DNA of 64,000 nucleotides from DYRG01 sp041161065. Lineage in GTDB: Bacteria > Pseudomonadota > Gammaproteobacteria > Beggiatoales > Beggiatoaceae. Made by a program: the position numbers and the translations under genes. The DNA lies in contig JBEAVE010000010.1 in assembly GCA_041161065.1 (NCBI GenBank), positions 186,001-250,000 on the forward strand. Reading direction: 5' to 3'. Under the pieces are notes generated by a model. That model worked only from the letters and a program-made list of their open reading frames with translations. It searched no databases and was not told the origin of the DNA. The number at the start of each line of letters is the position of its first letter. The first letter of the stretch is position 1. This document shows, piece by piece, positions 49,799 to 59,707 of the stretch.

Positions 49799-52789
49799 TT
49801 AGGGAGTATTTGATAATTCATGATGAATATCCTCCAATTTTTTCTTAAATTCGGGAGGAATTGTTCTAATATGAATATCTCGTTGTGGATAGGGTATAGA
49901 AATATTGTTTTCTTCAAATTTCCGCCAAACTGCAAACAAGATTTCTGATTTGGTGGCAATATTATTTCCATATTTGAAATCGATGTAATATTGTAATCTA
50001 AAAATCACCGCAGAATCTCCCAAATTGGTTAAAAAAACTTCAGGCGTGGGAGAACTAAGAACACTGGGCGTATTTAGTAACACATCTAAAAGAATTTTTT
50101 GAACCTTAAACGGATCATTTTCATAGGAAGCTCCTACTTCCAAAACAATGCGAACTTTATTATCGTTTCGGGTTGCATTCGTAAAGGGGTGTGAAATCAA
50201 TTCTGAATTAGGAATAATAACGTTTTTGTTATCAGGAGTTGTAATCATTAATGAACGAATTCCAATATTTTTTACTTCACCTGTGTAATCACCAATAAAA
50301 ACAAAATCTCCTGATTTCAACGGGCGTTCTGCCAATAATAATAAACCACTAATAAAATTACTGGCGATGTTTTGTAATCCAAACCCTAATCCTACCCCTA
50401 ATGCACCTGCAAAAACCGTTAAAGTTGTTAATTTTAATCCTACCAGTTGTAATGCAATGAAAAAACCAATTAAAACGATTGCATATTGTGTAAATGCGGA
50501 TAAGCTATTTCTTACGCCAATATCGGCGATTCTAATATAAATCCAACGATAAGAAATGCGCCGCATCCATTTACTTAACCAAATGACCACTGTAATTGCT
50601 GTTATTGAGAACAAAATCCCACCAATTTTTATAACACTATCATCAAGTACAAATACCGTATAATTGAGGAAATTATATATCATTGCCCAATCAATATCTA
50701 ATCCTTCTAATAGAATCCAAAACATTACAAAAAACAAACTCACTAATGTAATTCTATATAAGATAGGTAAAATATCTTGTTCCCATAATAAACTATAATT
50801 TCCTCCATGTTTCTTCACATATTCTTTAAAATATTCAAATAGATCACCAATGTATCCTCTACAGATTAACCATATTGTAAAAATGAAGATAAACCAAATC
50901 AAAAAGTAAGCAACTTTCCACGCCAAATTAACGTAACCAATAATGCCAAGAATACCCATTGCTAAGACATTAATAGGTAACAACAATGTACTCAAACGAA
51001 AGATTAAAATCCAATAACGGCGGACTTGTTTCTCCTGCATAACACGAATGAAAATATGTCTAATTCTAATGAGAGGAAAGACCGTAATCATTAGAAATAA
51101 CATATAAATGCTATCGTTAATTTCTTTAATGAGTGGAGACAGTTCTAATATATGAATTAAAATAGTTATACTACTAAAAATACCAATCAGTAGAAATACC
51201 CAGCGTAATTGTTTGTAAAGATGTTCATCTCGATATTCCTCTTTTGTAAAAGGCGAAACGAGAAACTCCCACGCCAAATCCATTGGAATCCGAATTCCTA
51301 ACCATATAATCGTTAAACTTAATACGAGAAAACTCGTTGAAATACTAAAATTTGCAATCAAAACTAACACCGCTAAAATACTACTCAATGCCAAAGCAAT
51401 CAAATTATGTTTTAATAGCCGAAACAAAACAAATAGGTTGTTTTCAAGAAAACTTCTATTTTCTATTGTAATGGTGGTTAGATTTGAAATCTTACTATCC
51501 GCGTATTTTTGTAACCTATTTAAAATCAGTAATATGATAAGTGAAACTAAAGAAAACATGAGCCAGCTTTTAGGTTGCATTTGTTTCAAATCATATTCAC
51601 CATCAACTACCGCTTTTTGGATTTGTTTTCCTAAAACATCTGGAATTTTTAGAATATCATCTAATAAATTCTCCCACCCCTTCACGTTATCTGGCAATTG
51701 ACGGTATTTAAACAAATATCGCCGCGACATTTCCTTAGTTATATGATTGATTGTTTCTTTATAATTTTCTATTGATTTAGTTAATTCAAGAAACGTTTTT
51801 CGTTGATTATCAATATGGATAATTAATGTGTCTAGCAATTTCTTTTCTTCCTGAGCAAATTCTTTATTTTTACCATAAAGATTGAAATTATTTAGGCGAT
51901 TGTCTGCCAACTTGCTATTTTGAGAAAGAATGTTCAATTTTTCTTGTAACGCATTTTGGAACAACTTTGATTTTTCATAATGTTCTTCCAATACTTTCAA
52001 TGCCTCGTTCCAATAAGGTAGCGCGATTTGAAAAACATCTTTAGAAAGTTGGCTATTGATATTTTGTAGTTGATTTGTAATTTTAGAAATCGTTAATTGG
52101 CGATTGTTTAATTGAATTTGCTCTTGAAAATTTAAAATTTGCGCCTCGAGAAGGTTTTTCTCAATGGAAGTAACACTCGAATTTTTAGAGGTTAGTTCAT
52201 CTAATTTTGCCTGCAATTGCTTTATTGATTCGGTATATTCTTGCGTCAAATTTTTAGTGCGGGTTTCTAAGTCCTGATTTTGCAATTTTTGATTTAATTC
52301 ATTTAACTGTTTATCCCATGTTTTTGCATTTTTTAGTTGCACAGAAAGTTCTTTTAAGTTTTTCTCAATATCGGGAATAGATAATTTAGCCCGTTCAAGG
52401 CGTTCAGATTGTAATTTGATTTGATTTTGCAAGGTTTCAACGCCCGCTTGATCGATATTTTCTTCAGATTTATCGATAGCTTGTTTTTTAAGTTCATCTA
52501 AACTTTCTTTAAGGGCAGTAATTGCTCTTTTGCTCTCCTCTATTTCTTGATAAGCATTATCTTTATTGAGAGAAAGATTCTTAATTTTTAATTGATAATC
52601 TTGAATGGCAGCACTTGATTTTTCTAATTCGCTGTCTGGGATTTTGCCGAACTTTTCAAAATTAGCCAATTGCTGTTGCCAAATTTGTTGTTTTTCTTCT
52701 AATGATCCACTCACAACAGATGGAGAATCTGCCGCAAATGTTATATTAAAGCTAGAAATGATTAAATATAACCATAATCCGTATTTCAT
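49799..52789 (-). CDS. Large MscS-family mechanosensitive channel, MscK-like
   Basis: A 996-residue protein. It has a signal peptide (MKYGLWLYLIISSFNITFA), a coiled-coil-rich periplasmic region (about 25-340), around eight to ten membrane helices (about 410-780), the MscS pore-lining helix and beta domain (LGVGLGFGLQNIASNFISGL, about 805-825; SGDFVFIGDYTGEVKNIGIRSLMI) and a cytoplasmic alpha/beta end. This is the MscK/YbdG-large layout; E. coli MscK has 1120 residues. Such channels open under hypo-osmotic stress and release solutes. The gene overlaps hemH by four bases (ATGA), a hint of coupling. Confidence 0.92.
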   Translation of the reverse strand: MKYGLWLYLIISSFNITFAADSPSVVSGSLEEKQQIWQQQLANFEKFGKIPDSELEKSSAAIQDYQLKIKNLSLNKDNAYQEIEESKRAITALKESLDELKKQAIDKSEENIDQAGVETLQNQIKLQSERLERAKLSIPDIEKNLKELSVQLKNAKTWDKQLNELNQKLQNQDLETRTKNLTQEYTESIKQLQAKLDELTSKNSSVTSIEKNLLEAQILNFQEQIQLNNRQLTISKITNQLQNINSQLSKDVFQIALPYWNEALKVLEEHYEKSKLFQNALQEKLNILSQNSKLADNRLNNFNLYGKNKEFAQEEKKLLDTLIIHIDNQRKTFLELTKSIENYKETINHITKEMSRRYLFKYRQLPDNVKGWENLLDDILKIPDVLGKQIQKAVVDGEYDLKQMQPKSWLMFSLVSLIILLILNRLQKYADSKISNLTTITIENRSFLENNLFVLFRLLKHNLIALALSSILAVLVLIANFSISTSFLVLSLTIIWLGIRIPMDLAWEFLVSPFTKEEYRDEHLYKQLRWVFLLIGIFSSITILIHILELSPLIKEINDSIYMLFLMITVFPLIRIRHIFIRVMQEKQVRRYWILIFRLSTLLLPINVLAMGILGIIGYVNLAWKVAYFLIWFIFIFTIWLICRGYIGDLFEYFKEYVKKHGGNYSLLWEQDILPILYRITLVSLFFVMFWILLEGLDIDWAMIYNFLNYTVFVLDDSVIKIGGILFSITAITVVIWLSKWMRRISYRWIYIRIADIGVRNSLSAFTQYAIVLIGFFIALQLVGLKLTTLTVFAGALGVGLGFGLQNIASNFISGLLLLAERPLKSGDFVFIGDYTGEVKNIGIRSLMITTPDNKNVIIPNSELISHPFTNATRNDNKVRIVLEVGASYENDPFKVQKILLDVLLNTPSVLSSPTPEVFLTNLGDSAVIFRLQYYIDFKYGNNIATKSEILFAVWRKFEENNISIPYPQRDIHIRTIPPEFKKKLEDIHHELSNTP

Positions 52790-53865
52790 AAAACTGATTT
52801 CTCCATTTCTAAAAACAATTTTTGACGTTGTTGGGGATTAGAGGTTGTTTCCCAACCTTGTAAATGCTGTAAAAGCAATTTTGCAAGGGCTTCAATATGA
52901 AATGGTTGAGCATTAAGGGCGGGAATGTAATAAAATTGCTTTCCCCCATTATTTAAAAAAAGTTGGCGATTTTGTTGATCAATTTCTTCTAAAGTTTCTA
53001 AACAATCGGCGGAAAAACCCGGACAAATAATGCTCACGCTAGAAATCCCTTGTTGGGGGAGTTGTTCTAAGGTTTTATCGGTGTAAGGTTGCAACCATTC
53101 TTGTCGACCAAAACGGGATTGAAAAGTAACGAGATAGTCTTCTTTTTTCAAATGGAGTTGTTCTGCGACTAAACGGGCGGTTTTTTGGCAATGGCAGAAA
53201 TAAGGATCGCCCGCTAAAAAGGTTGATTTGGGAATGCCGTGAAATGAAAATAAAAGTTTCTGGGTTTTGCCATTTGTTTCCCAATGTTCTTGAATACTTT
53301 GCGCTAATGCTTTAATGTAGAAATCCCAATCATGATAATTTGAAATAAAGCGTAATTGAGGAATCCACCGCCACTGTTGTAATGTTTTGCTCACGGCATC
53401 AAAGGTAGAACCGACCGTTGCCGATGCGTATTGCGGATAAAGAGGCAAAATGAGTAATTTTTCAACGCCTGCTTTTTTAAGATTTTCAAGGGCTTGTGCA
53501 ATCGAAGGTGTGCCATAACGCATGCCCAACTCGATTTTAACCAAAAGATGCGGATTTAAATATTTTTCGAGTGCATCGCGTTGTTGTTGCGCAATATTAA
53601 GCAGCGGCGATCCCTGAGAAGTCCAAATTTGTTGATAAACGTGGGCGGCTTTGCGCGGACGCAACCGTAAAATCACGCCGTGCAAAATCATTTTCCACAG
53701 CCAACGCGGCATTTCAACCACGCGCGGATCGGCTAAAAATTCGCCCAAATAACGCCGCAAAGCCCGCGTGGTCGGCGCATCAGGCGTGCCCAAATTCGTG
53801 ATTAAAATCCCCAGCGGCGGACGGCTCTCATGCGTCATTGCCGATCCGCTAAAATGCAAAGTCAT
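52786..53865 (-). CDS. hemH: HemH, ferrochelatase
   Basis: HemH inserts Fe(II) into protoporphyrin IX, the last heme step. The 359-residue protein shows GILITNLGTPDAPTTRALRRYL, YGTPSIAQAL, LPLYPQYASATVGSTFD and the active-site LLFSFHGIPKSTFLAGDPY with the metal-binding His. It also has YLVTFQSRFGRQEWLQPYTD and CPGFSADCLETLEEID. An alternative start at ATG 53838 (residue 10) also fits relatives; the upstream ATG has GGGA 8 bases away. It is divergent from hoxF across a 195-base gap in which I see no strong promoter. The 5' part is GC-richer than the rest. Confidence 0.95.
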   Translation of the reverse strand: MTLHFSGSAMTHESRPPLGILITNLGTPDAPTTRALRRYLGEFLADPRVVEMPRWLWKMILHGVILRLRPRKAAHVYQQIWTSQGSPLLNIAQQQRDALEKYLNPHLLVKIELGMRYGTPSIAQALENLKKAGVEKLLILPLYPQYASATVGSTFDAVSKTLQQWRWIPQLRFISNYHDWDFYIKALAQSIQEHWETNGKTQKLLFSFHGIPKSTFLAGDPYFCHCQKTARLVAEQLHLKKEDYLVTFQSRFGRQEWLQPYTDKTLEQLPQQGISSVSIICPGFSADCLETLEEIDQQNRQLFLNNGGKQFYYIPALNAQPFHIEALAKLLLQHLQGWETTSNPQQRQKLFLEMEKSVL

Positions 53866-54060
53866 CTCAAAAATCCCGTTGAAAAGTTTTAGAATTATGC
53901 CAAAAAAAATAGAAAAATGGGCACTCTTTTTTATTTCAGAGGCAACATCATGTAAAATAAAAAAATGCTTTGTCTGATTCCCTTGTAAAATACGCCGACA
54001 TAAATGTTGTTATTTGACGTGGGTATTATTTTCGCCGCACAAACAAAAAAGGATACACTT

Positions 54061-55836
54061 ATGGATTGGGTTGATTTGGAAACCATTTTAACAGTAGAAC
54101 AAAACCAGCCGCATTATTTATTGCAAATGTTACGTCGAGTGCAAGAAAAATATGGCTATATTTCCTCGCAAGCAATGGATTTCTTCGCCGAGAAACTTCA
54201 TCTCCCTTTAACAAAAGTACAAGGGGTGGTAAGTTTCTATAGTTTGCTGCGAACAACGCCTCGACAATACGATATTTTATTTAGCGATAACATCATCGAG
54301 CAACTCAATGGGAAAGAACGCCTCATGACAATGCTCATGAATAAGTTAGGTGTGACATTAGGAAAAGTTCGTGAAGATGGGCGAGTTTGTATTGATAATA
54401 CCGCGTGCATTGGTATGAGCGATCAAGGCATTTCTGCGTTAGTTAATGGGATTACAATTACCCATTTGAACGACGCGCGCATTGAGGAAATGGCAACCCT
54501 TATTGAAAAACAAATTCCTATTACAAACTGGTCGCCCGAATGGTTTGAAGTGCGGAACAACATTCAACGCACAAATATTTTATTAAGATCGGATTTTAAG
54601 GCGGGTTCTGCACTAAAAATACTCAAAGAACAGGGTGTAGAAAAAATCATGGAATCCTTAAAAATAGCCGCGATTCGAGGCTGTGGGGGCGCGGGTTTTC
54701 CTTTACATAGTAAATGGGATTTCTGCCGTCAAACACCCGCAGATGAACGATTCGTCGTTTGTAATGCCGATGAAGGTGAACCGGGTACATTCAAAGATCG
54801 CGTTTTATTACAAAGTTATCCTGAATTAGTTTTTGAAGGTATGACATTATGTGCAAAAGTGATTGGTGCAACACAAGGTTTCTTATATTTGCGGGGTGAA
54901 TATCGTTATTTGTTACCCGCATTAGAACAGAAACTCGATGAGTTGAGAAAACAGCAATTACTAGGCAATCATATTTTGGGAGAAACAGATTTTAATTTTG
55001 ATATAAAAATATTTCTAGGAGCGGGTTCTTATGTTTGTGGGGCAGAAACCGCGCTAATTGAATCATTACATGGTAATAGAGGTGTGCCGCGCCGACGTTT
55101 GCCATATCCAGTGCATCAAGGTTATAACAAAAAGCCAACGGTTGTGAATAATGTAGAAACCTTTTGTTCGGCGGTAAAAGCCTTAATATTGGGGGAGGAA
55201 AACTTTGCAAACATGGGGACAGAAAAATCGCATGGAACTAAACTTTTAAGTATTAGTGGTGATTGTGAGAAACCGGGTATTTATGAGTTTGAATATGGGG
55301 TTTCTGTGCGGGAAGTATTAGAAAGCTGTGGGGCAGGTATTTCGAAGGTGCAAATGGTGCAAAATTCGGGTCCCGCAGGCACTAGTTTATCACCTGAAGA
55401 TTTTGATCGAAAAGTCGCGTTTGAAGATGTAAATTCGACAGGTTCAATTATGATTTTTAATCGTGAGAGAGATATTTTAGAAATTGTTCAGAATTTTGCG
55501 GATTTCTTTGTGCATGAAAGTTGTGGTTTTTGTACACCTTGTCGAGTGGGCACATCTATTCTTAAAAACTTGGTGCAAAAAGTGAGAAAAGGACACGGTT
55601 CAACTGTTGATTTGAAAGAAATGGAAGATTTGAGCAACTTGATTAAGCAAACGGCGCATTGTGGTTTAGGAATGACTGCAACGAATCATCTTTCTGAAAC
55701 GCTAAAAAAATTCCCTCATGTTTATAAGAACCGTTTGCATAATAGCGAAAGTTTGCACCCTACTTTTGATTTGGACGCGGCATTAGAAGATGCTCGCCAA
55801 ATAACCCATCGACAAGATGCGGCAGCGCATTTATAA
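54061..55836 (+). CDS. hoxF: HoxF, NAD-reducing hydrogenase diaphorase subunit (HoxE-HoxF fusion type)
   Basis: ATG 54061 follows AAGGA; the frame opens at 54004 but lacks a site there. The 591 residues comprise an N-terminal NuoE/HoxE-like domain (about 1-150) and the NuoF-like FMN/NAD domain. The latter shows IRGCGGAGFPLHSKW, VVCNADEGEPGTFKDR, YLRGEYRYL, GAGSYVCGAETALIES and the [4Fe-4S] site ESCGFCTPCRVGT with a later Cys in HCGLGM. The fused form is that of the Ralstonia eutropha soluble hydrogenase. In the N-domain only two cysteines remain (VCIDNTACIGMSDQ), so its [2Fe-2S] cluster is probably lost, as in the R. eutropha protein as I recall it. It passes electrons from hydrogen oxidation to NAD+. 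Confidence 0.95.
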   Translation: MDWVDLETILTVEQNQPHYLLQMLRRVQEKYGYISSQAMDFFAEKLHLPLTKVQGVVSFYSLLRTTPRQYDILFSDNIIEQLNGKERLMTMLMNKLGVTLGKVREDGRVCIDNTACIGMSDQGISALVNGITITHLNDARIEEMATLIEKQIPITNWSPEWFEVRNNIQRTNILLRSDFKAGSALKILKEQGVEKIMESLKIAAIRGCGGAGFPLHSKWDFCRQTPADERFVVCNADEGEPGTFKDRVLLQSYPELVFEGMTLCAKVIGATQGFLYLRGEYRYLLPALEQKLDELRKQQLLGNHILGETDFNFDIKIFLGAGSYVCGAETALIESLHGNRGVPRRRLPYPVHQGYNKKPTVVNNVETFCSAVKALILGEENFANMGTEKSHGTKLLSISGDCEKPGIYEFEYGVSVREVLESCGAGISKVQMVQNSGPAGTSLSPEDFDRKVAFEDVNSTGSIMIFNRERDILEIVQNFADFFVHESCGFCTPCRVGTSILKNLVQKVRKGHGSTVDLKEMEDLSNLIKQTAHCGLGMTATNHLSETLKKFPHVYKNRLHNSESLHPTFDLDAALEDARQITHRQDAAAHL

Positions 55837-55851
55837 ATTTGAGGAACTTTT

Positions 55852-56580
55852 ATGGAAAATACGATTACAATTGATGATCAAATAATCCCTTTTAAACCCG
55901 ATCAAACAATTATGGACGCGGCAATGGCAGCAGAGGTTTATATTCCGCATTTGTGCCATAATCCAGCTTTTGAGCCACACGGTAGTTGTCGGCTTTGTGT
56001 TGTGAAAGTCAATGGGCGGTTAATTTCCTCTTGTACAACTAAAGCAACAGCCGGTCAAACAATAGAGAACAACACCCCCGAATTACAAACCCATCGACGT
56101 TGTTTGACACAAATGCTTTTTGTCGAAGGAAATCATGTTTGTCCGGGTTGTGAAAAAAGCGGGAGTTGTCAATTACAAGCCGTTGCTTATTATACAGAAA
56201 TGCTTTCACCACGTTTTCAACATTTCTATCCCTATCGTGAATTAGATGCGTCACACCCTGACGTGATTGTTGATTTCAATCGTTGTATTCTTTGTGAATT
56301 ATGTGTGCGGGCAAGCAAACTGATAGATAAGAAAAACGTTTTTGCAATTAGTGGACGCGGGATTAAATCTCATTTGATTATTAATTCACCAACCGGTAAA
56401 TTAGGGGATAGCAATTTAAGTATTCATGATAAGGCTGTTGAGGTTTGTCCGGTGGGTGCAATTATGAAACGAAAACAGGGGTATGCTGCACCGATTGGAA
56501 AGCGTTTCTACGACCAAGCACCAATTGATGAAATGGGCGATATTGCAGAACCTCACGCAGGAGCAAAACATCATGACTAA
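55852..56580 (+). CDS. hoxU: HoxU, NAD-reducing hydrogenase Fe-S subunit
   Basis: A 242-residue NuoG-N-terminus-like electron-transfer subunit linking HoxY to HoxF. It has a plant-type [2Fe-2S] domain (YIPHLCHNPAFEPHGSCRLC, then Cys in ISSCTTKA), a His/Cys motif region (GNHVCPGCEKSGSCQLQAVA) and one [4Fe-4S] site (FNRCILCELCVRAS with VEVCPVGAI). Length matches HoxU (about 235-240). It is 15 bases after hoxF; its last 8 bases overlap the hoxY start. Confidence 0.96.
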   Translation: MENTITIDDQIIPFKPDQTIMDAAMAAEVYIPHLCHNPAFEPHGSCRLCVVKVNGRLISSCTTKATAGQTIENNTPELQTHRRCLTQMLFVEGNHVCPGCEKSGSCQLQAVAYYTEMLSPRFQHFYPYRELDASHPDVIVDFNRCILCELCVRASKLIDKKNVFAISGRGIKSHLIINSPTGKLGDSNLSIHDKAVEVCPVGAIMKRKQGYAAPIGKRFYDQAPIDEMGDIAEPHAGAKHHD

Positions 56581-57112
56581 AAAACTGAAAGTTGCAACGG
56601 CTTCATTAGCGGGTTGTTTTGGTTGTCATATGTCATTTCTGGATATTGATGAAAAACTCCTGCCTTTATCAGAGAAAATTGAGTTTGATCGCACGCCCAT
56701 TACCGATATTAAAATGGTAGGAAAATGTGATATTGGTATTATTGAAGGCGGGGTTTGTAATGCAGAGAATGTTCATGTATTAAAAGCCTTTCGTGAAAAC
56801 TGTAGCATTTTGATTGCAATGGGGGCGTGTGCTATCAATGGTGGTGTGCCCGCCTTGAGAAATCATTATTCATTAGAAAGTTGTTTAGAGGAAGCGTATT
56901 TGAACGGGATAGGATTAGAAAACGCTCAAATCCCTAATGATCCTGAAATCCCTTTATTGCTAAATAAGGTTCACCCATTGCATGAAGTGGTTACAATTGA
57001 TTATTTCTTGCCCGGTTGTCCACCTTCTGCGGAAGCGATTTGGACTTTCTTAAATGAATTGCTTGCAGGACAAACCATCAAATTGCCCTATCAAGCCTTA
57101 CATTTTGATTAA
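56573..57112 (+). CDS. hoxY: HoxY, NAD-reducing hydrogenase small subunit
   Basis: The start ATG 56573 lies inside the end of hoxU, behind AGGAG, and gives 179 residues, a normal HoxY length. The small subunit holds the proximal [4Fe-4S] cluster beside the NiFe site. Its four ligand cysteines can be placed: LAGCFGCHMSFLDID, MGACAINGGVPALRN and LPGCPPSAEAIW. It should pair with HoxH, the NiFe-binding large subunit. hoxH is not the next gene: a sensory protein starts 3 bases after the hoxY stop. Confidence 0.96.
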   Translation: MTKKLKVATASLAGCFGCHMSFLDIDEKLLPLSEKIEFDRTPITDIKMVGKCDIGIIEGGVCNAENVHVLKAFRENCSILIAMGACAINGGVPALRNHYSLESCLEEAYLNGIGLENAQIPNDPEIPLLLNKVHPLHEVVTIDYFLPGCPPSAEAIWTFLNELLAGQTIKLPYQALHFD

Positions 57113-57115
57113 ATT

Positions 57116-59707
57116 ATGTTCACCACTTACACTATTTTATTAAGCGCAGGAACACTATTGCTTTGTAGTTTAGTGTTAGTGGTTTGTTATTCTCTAAATA
57201 ATAACCGTATTTCAAAGAAAAAATTACTGATTGCACGAAAAGAACTTAAATCTTATAAAGAAATGGAGTTGGCATTAAAAAATAGTGAAGAACGTTACCG
57301 ACAAATTTTTGAAACAAACCAAGCGATTAAACTCATTGTTGATCCTGAAAGTGGACGGATTGTTGAAGCTAATCAAGCAGCTATGAAATTTTATGGTTAT
57401 TCAAAAGAAGAACTCATGGCATTGAAAATTAGTGATATTAATACGCTTTCTCCTACCCAAATTCAAATGGAAATGCAGCGCGCTAAACTTGAGGATCGAT
57501 TGCATTTCAATTTTAAGCATCGGTTGGCTTCTGGAGAAATCCGTACTGTAGAAGTTTATTCGGGTCCAGTTAAAACAAAACAGGGCGTTTTGCTGTATTC
57601 TATTGTGCATGATGTAACAGAACGCACTATTATTCAAAAATCATTAGAACAAAAGAACGCTTATTTAGATAGTATTTTGAAAGCATCTCAAGAGCTAGCT
57701 ATTATTGCAACGGATTTGAATTTCAAGATTAATTACTATAATTCTGCTGCCGAGCAACTGTTCAATTGTCAAATAAAAGAAATCATCGAATGTTCTTTCA
57801 TTGATACGCATTGTCATTTATTTAATGCAGCAAATTTATTATTACAAGCGCACCCCACTATTGAACAAAATAACGAGTACAAAACGATTACAAGTTGGCA
57901 AGAAAATAGTGTTGCTCGTCATATTGAATGGCGCATAGCAGGTATTCGTGATAAAGAGTTTGTTCTAATCGGTTATTTGTTAATAGCGCATGATATTTCT
58001 GAGCGCAAACAATTTGAACAAGATTTGAAACTCGCCGCCACCGCTTTTGAAACCGTTGAAGCAATTGTAATAACGGATAACAAAAATAGAATACTGAGGG
58101 TAAATCGAGCGTTTAGTCATATCACAGGTTATCATACAGAAGAAGTGATAGGAAAAACCCCGCGAATTTTGCGTTCAAATTGGCATGATGCAACCTTTTA
58201 TCGACATATGTGGAATTCGTTAAAAGAGAAAGGACATTGGCAAGGAGAAATTTATAACAAACGTAAGAACGGAGAAATCTATCCTGAGTGGCTTACCATT
58301 ACAGTGGTGAGAAATAATCATCAAGAAACGACCCATTATGTTGCAACCTTTTTGGATTTGACCGAACGTAAGAAACAAGAAGCAAGAATTCATTATTTAG
58401 CCTATCATGATTCTCTAACAGATTTGCCGAATCGCACAGCAATTTTAGAGCAATTGAAACGTGAATTGAATCGAGTCCATCATTACAATCCGATTATTGG
58501 TGCATTGTTATTTTTGGATTTAGATCGTTTCAAAAACATTAACGATTCTTTAGGTCACGCTGCCGGCGATCAATTGTTGATTAGCGTTGCACAACGTTTG
58601 AAGAAAGCGATTCACGAAGATAATATGGTTGGGCGTTTGAGCGGTGATGAATTTGTGGTGATTTTAAGTGATTTGGCGGAAGATAAAGAAGCGGCTACCA
58701 CTCACGCCCAATTAATTGCCGATAAATTGCGTTCAGATATTTCACAACCTTATGTTATTAGCGGGCACGAATTTTATATTAGTGTGAGTATTGGAATTAC
58801 GTTATTTCCCGATGAACAAAATAATGAAGATGACCTTTTGCGTCAAGCAGATACCGCAATGTATCAAGCAAAATTACAGAAAAGAACAGGGATTCAAGTT
58901 TATTTGCCGTCGATGCAAGCTGCCGCATTAGAACGTCTGGCATTAGAAAATGATTTGCGACAAGCCTTGAGAAATAATGAATTGCTGTTATATTTTCAAC
59001 CACAAGTGGATTTGAAAACAGGAGGATTAACGGGTGCAGAAGCCTTAGTACGTTGGTTACATCCTAAGCGAGGAATGCTTAATCCAGCGTATTTCATTCC
59101 GATTGCAGAAGACAGTGGATTGATATTTCAATTGGGGCAATGGGTTTTACAAATGGCGTGTTGGCAAAATCGAGAATGGCAGAAACAAGGTTTTCAAATT
59201 GTTCCGATTGCAGTTAATTTGTCGGCAGCGCAATTTCGACAGCCTAATTTGCCAGATAGCATTAGTCATTGTTTATTAGAAAATGAATTGAATGCAAAGT
59301 ATTTAGGTTTAGAAGTCACCGAAAGTTTGCTCATGGAAGATATTGATAGCATTTTATTAACCTTACACAGTTTGAAAACAATGGGTATTCAATTGGCGAT
59401 TGATGATTTTGGAACAGGTTATTCGAGTTTAAGTTATTTGAAACGGTTTCCTGTGGATAAAATAAAAATTGATCAATCTTTTGTGAGAGATATTTTAGTT
59501 GATCCTGATGATGCCGCGATTACAAGTACGATTATTACAATGGCGAAGAGTTTGAGTTTGAAAACGATTGCAGAAGGGGTAGAAACTCGAGATCAATATG
59601 AGTTTCTCAAAAACCGCGAATGTGATGAAATTCAGGGTTATTATTTTAGTCGCCCTTTACCCGCGCAAAACTTTGCAAAAATTCTAAAGAAAGTCGCCAA
59701 TGCTTAA
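57116..59707 (+). CDS. Membrane-anchored PAS-PAS-PAS-GGDEF-EAL protein
   Basis: An 863-residue cyclic-di-GMP enzyme. It has one N-terminal membrane helix (about 5-28), a short coiled coil, three PAS domains (about 55-180, 185-300 and 308-425, with PAC-type ends DVTERT, DISERK and DLTERK), GGDEF (about 430-590) and EAL (about 605-860). The GGDEF signature reads SGDEF (509-513), one Gly changed to Ser. The EAL domain looks intact: EALVRW at 642, NLSAAQF, LEVTES, IDDFGTGYSSLSYL and IAEGVET. So phosphodiesterase activity is likely and cyclase activity uncertain. It follows hoxY by 3 bases, in place of hoxH, and overlaps recN by 8 bases. Confidence 0.93.
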   Translation: MFTTYTILLSAGTLLLCSLVLVVCYSLNNNRISKKKLLIARKELKSYKEMELALKNSEERYRQIFETNQAIKLIVDPESGRIVEANQAAMKFYGYSKEELMALKISDINTLSPTQIQMEMQRAKLEDRLHFNFKHRLASGEIRTVEVYSGPVKTKQGVLLYSIVHDVTERTIIQKSLEQKNAYLDSILKASQELAIIATDLNFKINYYNSAAEQLFNCQIKEIIECSFIDTHCHLFNAANLLLQAHPTIEQNNEYKTITSWQENSVARHIEWRIAGIRDKEFVLIGYLLIAHDISERKQFEQDLKLAATAFETVEAIVITDNKNRILRVNRAFSHITGYHTEEVIGKTPRILRSNWHDATFYRHMWNSLKEKGHWQGEIYNKRKNGEIYPEWLTITVVRNNHQETTHYVATFLDLTERKKQEARIHYLAYHDSLTDLPNRTAILEQLKRELNRVHHYNPIIGALLFLDLDRFKNINDSLGHAAGDQLLISVAQRLKKAIHEDNMVGRLSGDEFVVILSDLAEDKEAATTHAQLIADKLRSDISQPYVISGHEFYISVSIGITLFPDEQNNEDDLLRQADTAMYQAKLQKRTGIQVYLPSMQAAALERLALENDLRQALRNNELLLYFQPQVDLKTGGLTGAEALVRWLHPKRGMLNPAYFIPIAEDSGLIFQLGQWVLQMACWQNREWQKQGFQIVPIAVNLSAAQFRQPNLPDSISHCLLENELNAKYLGLEVTESLLMEDIDSILLTLHSLKTMGIQLAIDDFGTGYSSLSYLKRFPVDKIKIDQSFVRDILVDPDDAAITSTIITMAKSLSLKTIAEGVETRDQYEFLKNRECDEIQGYYFSRPLPAQNFAKILKKVANA

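Noticed and set aside
53866..54060. Sigma-54 promoter upstream of hoxF (TGGGCAC near 53928)
   Set aside because: No TTGC follows at the required spacing; the GG/GC pair is out of register.
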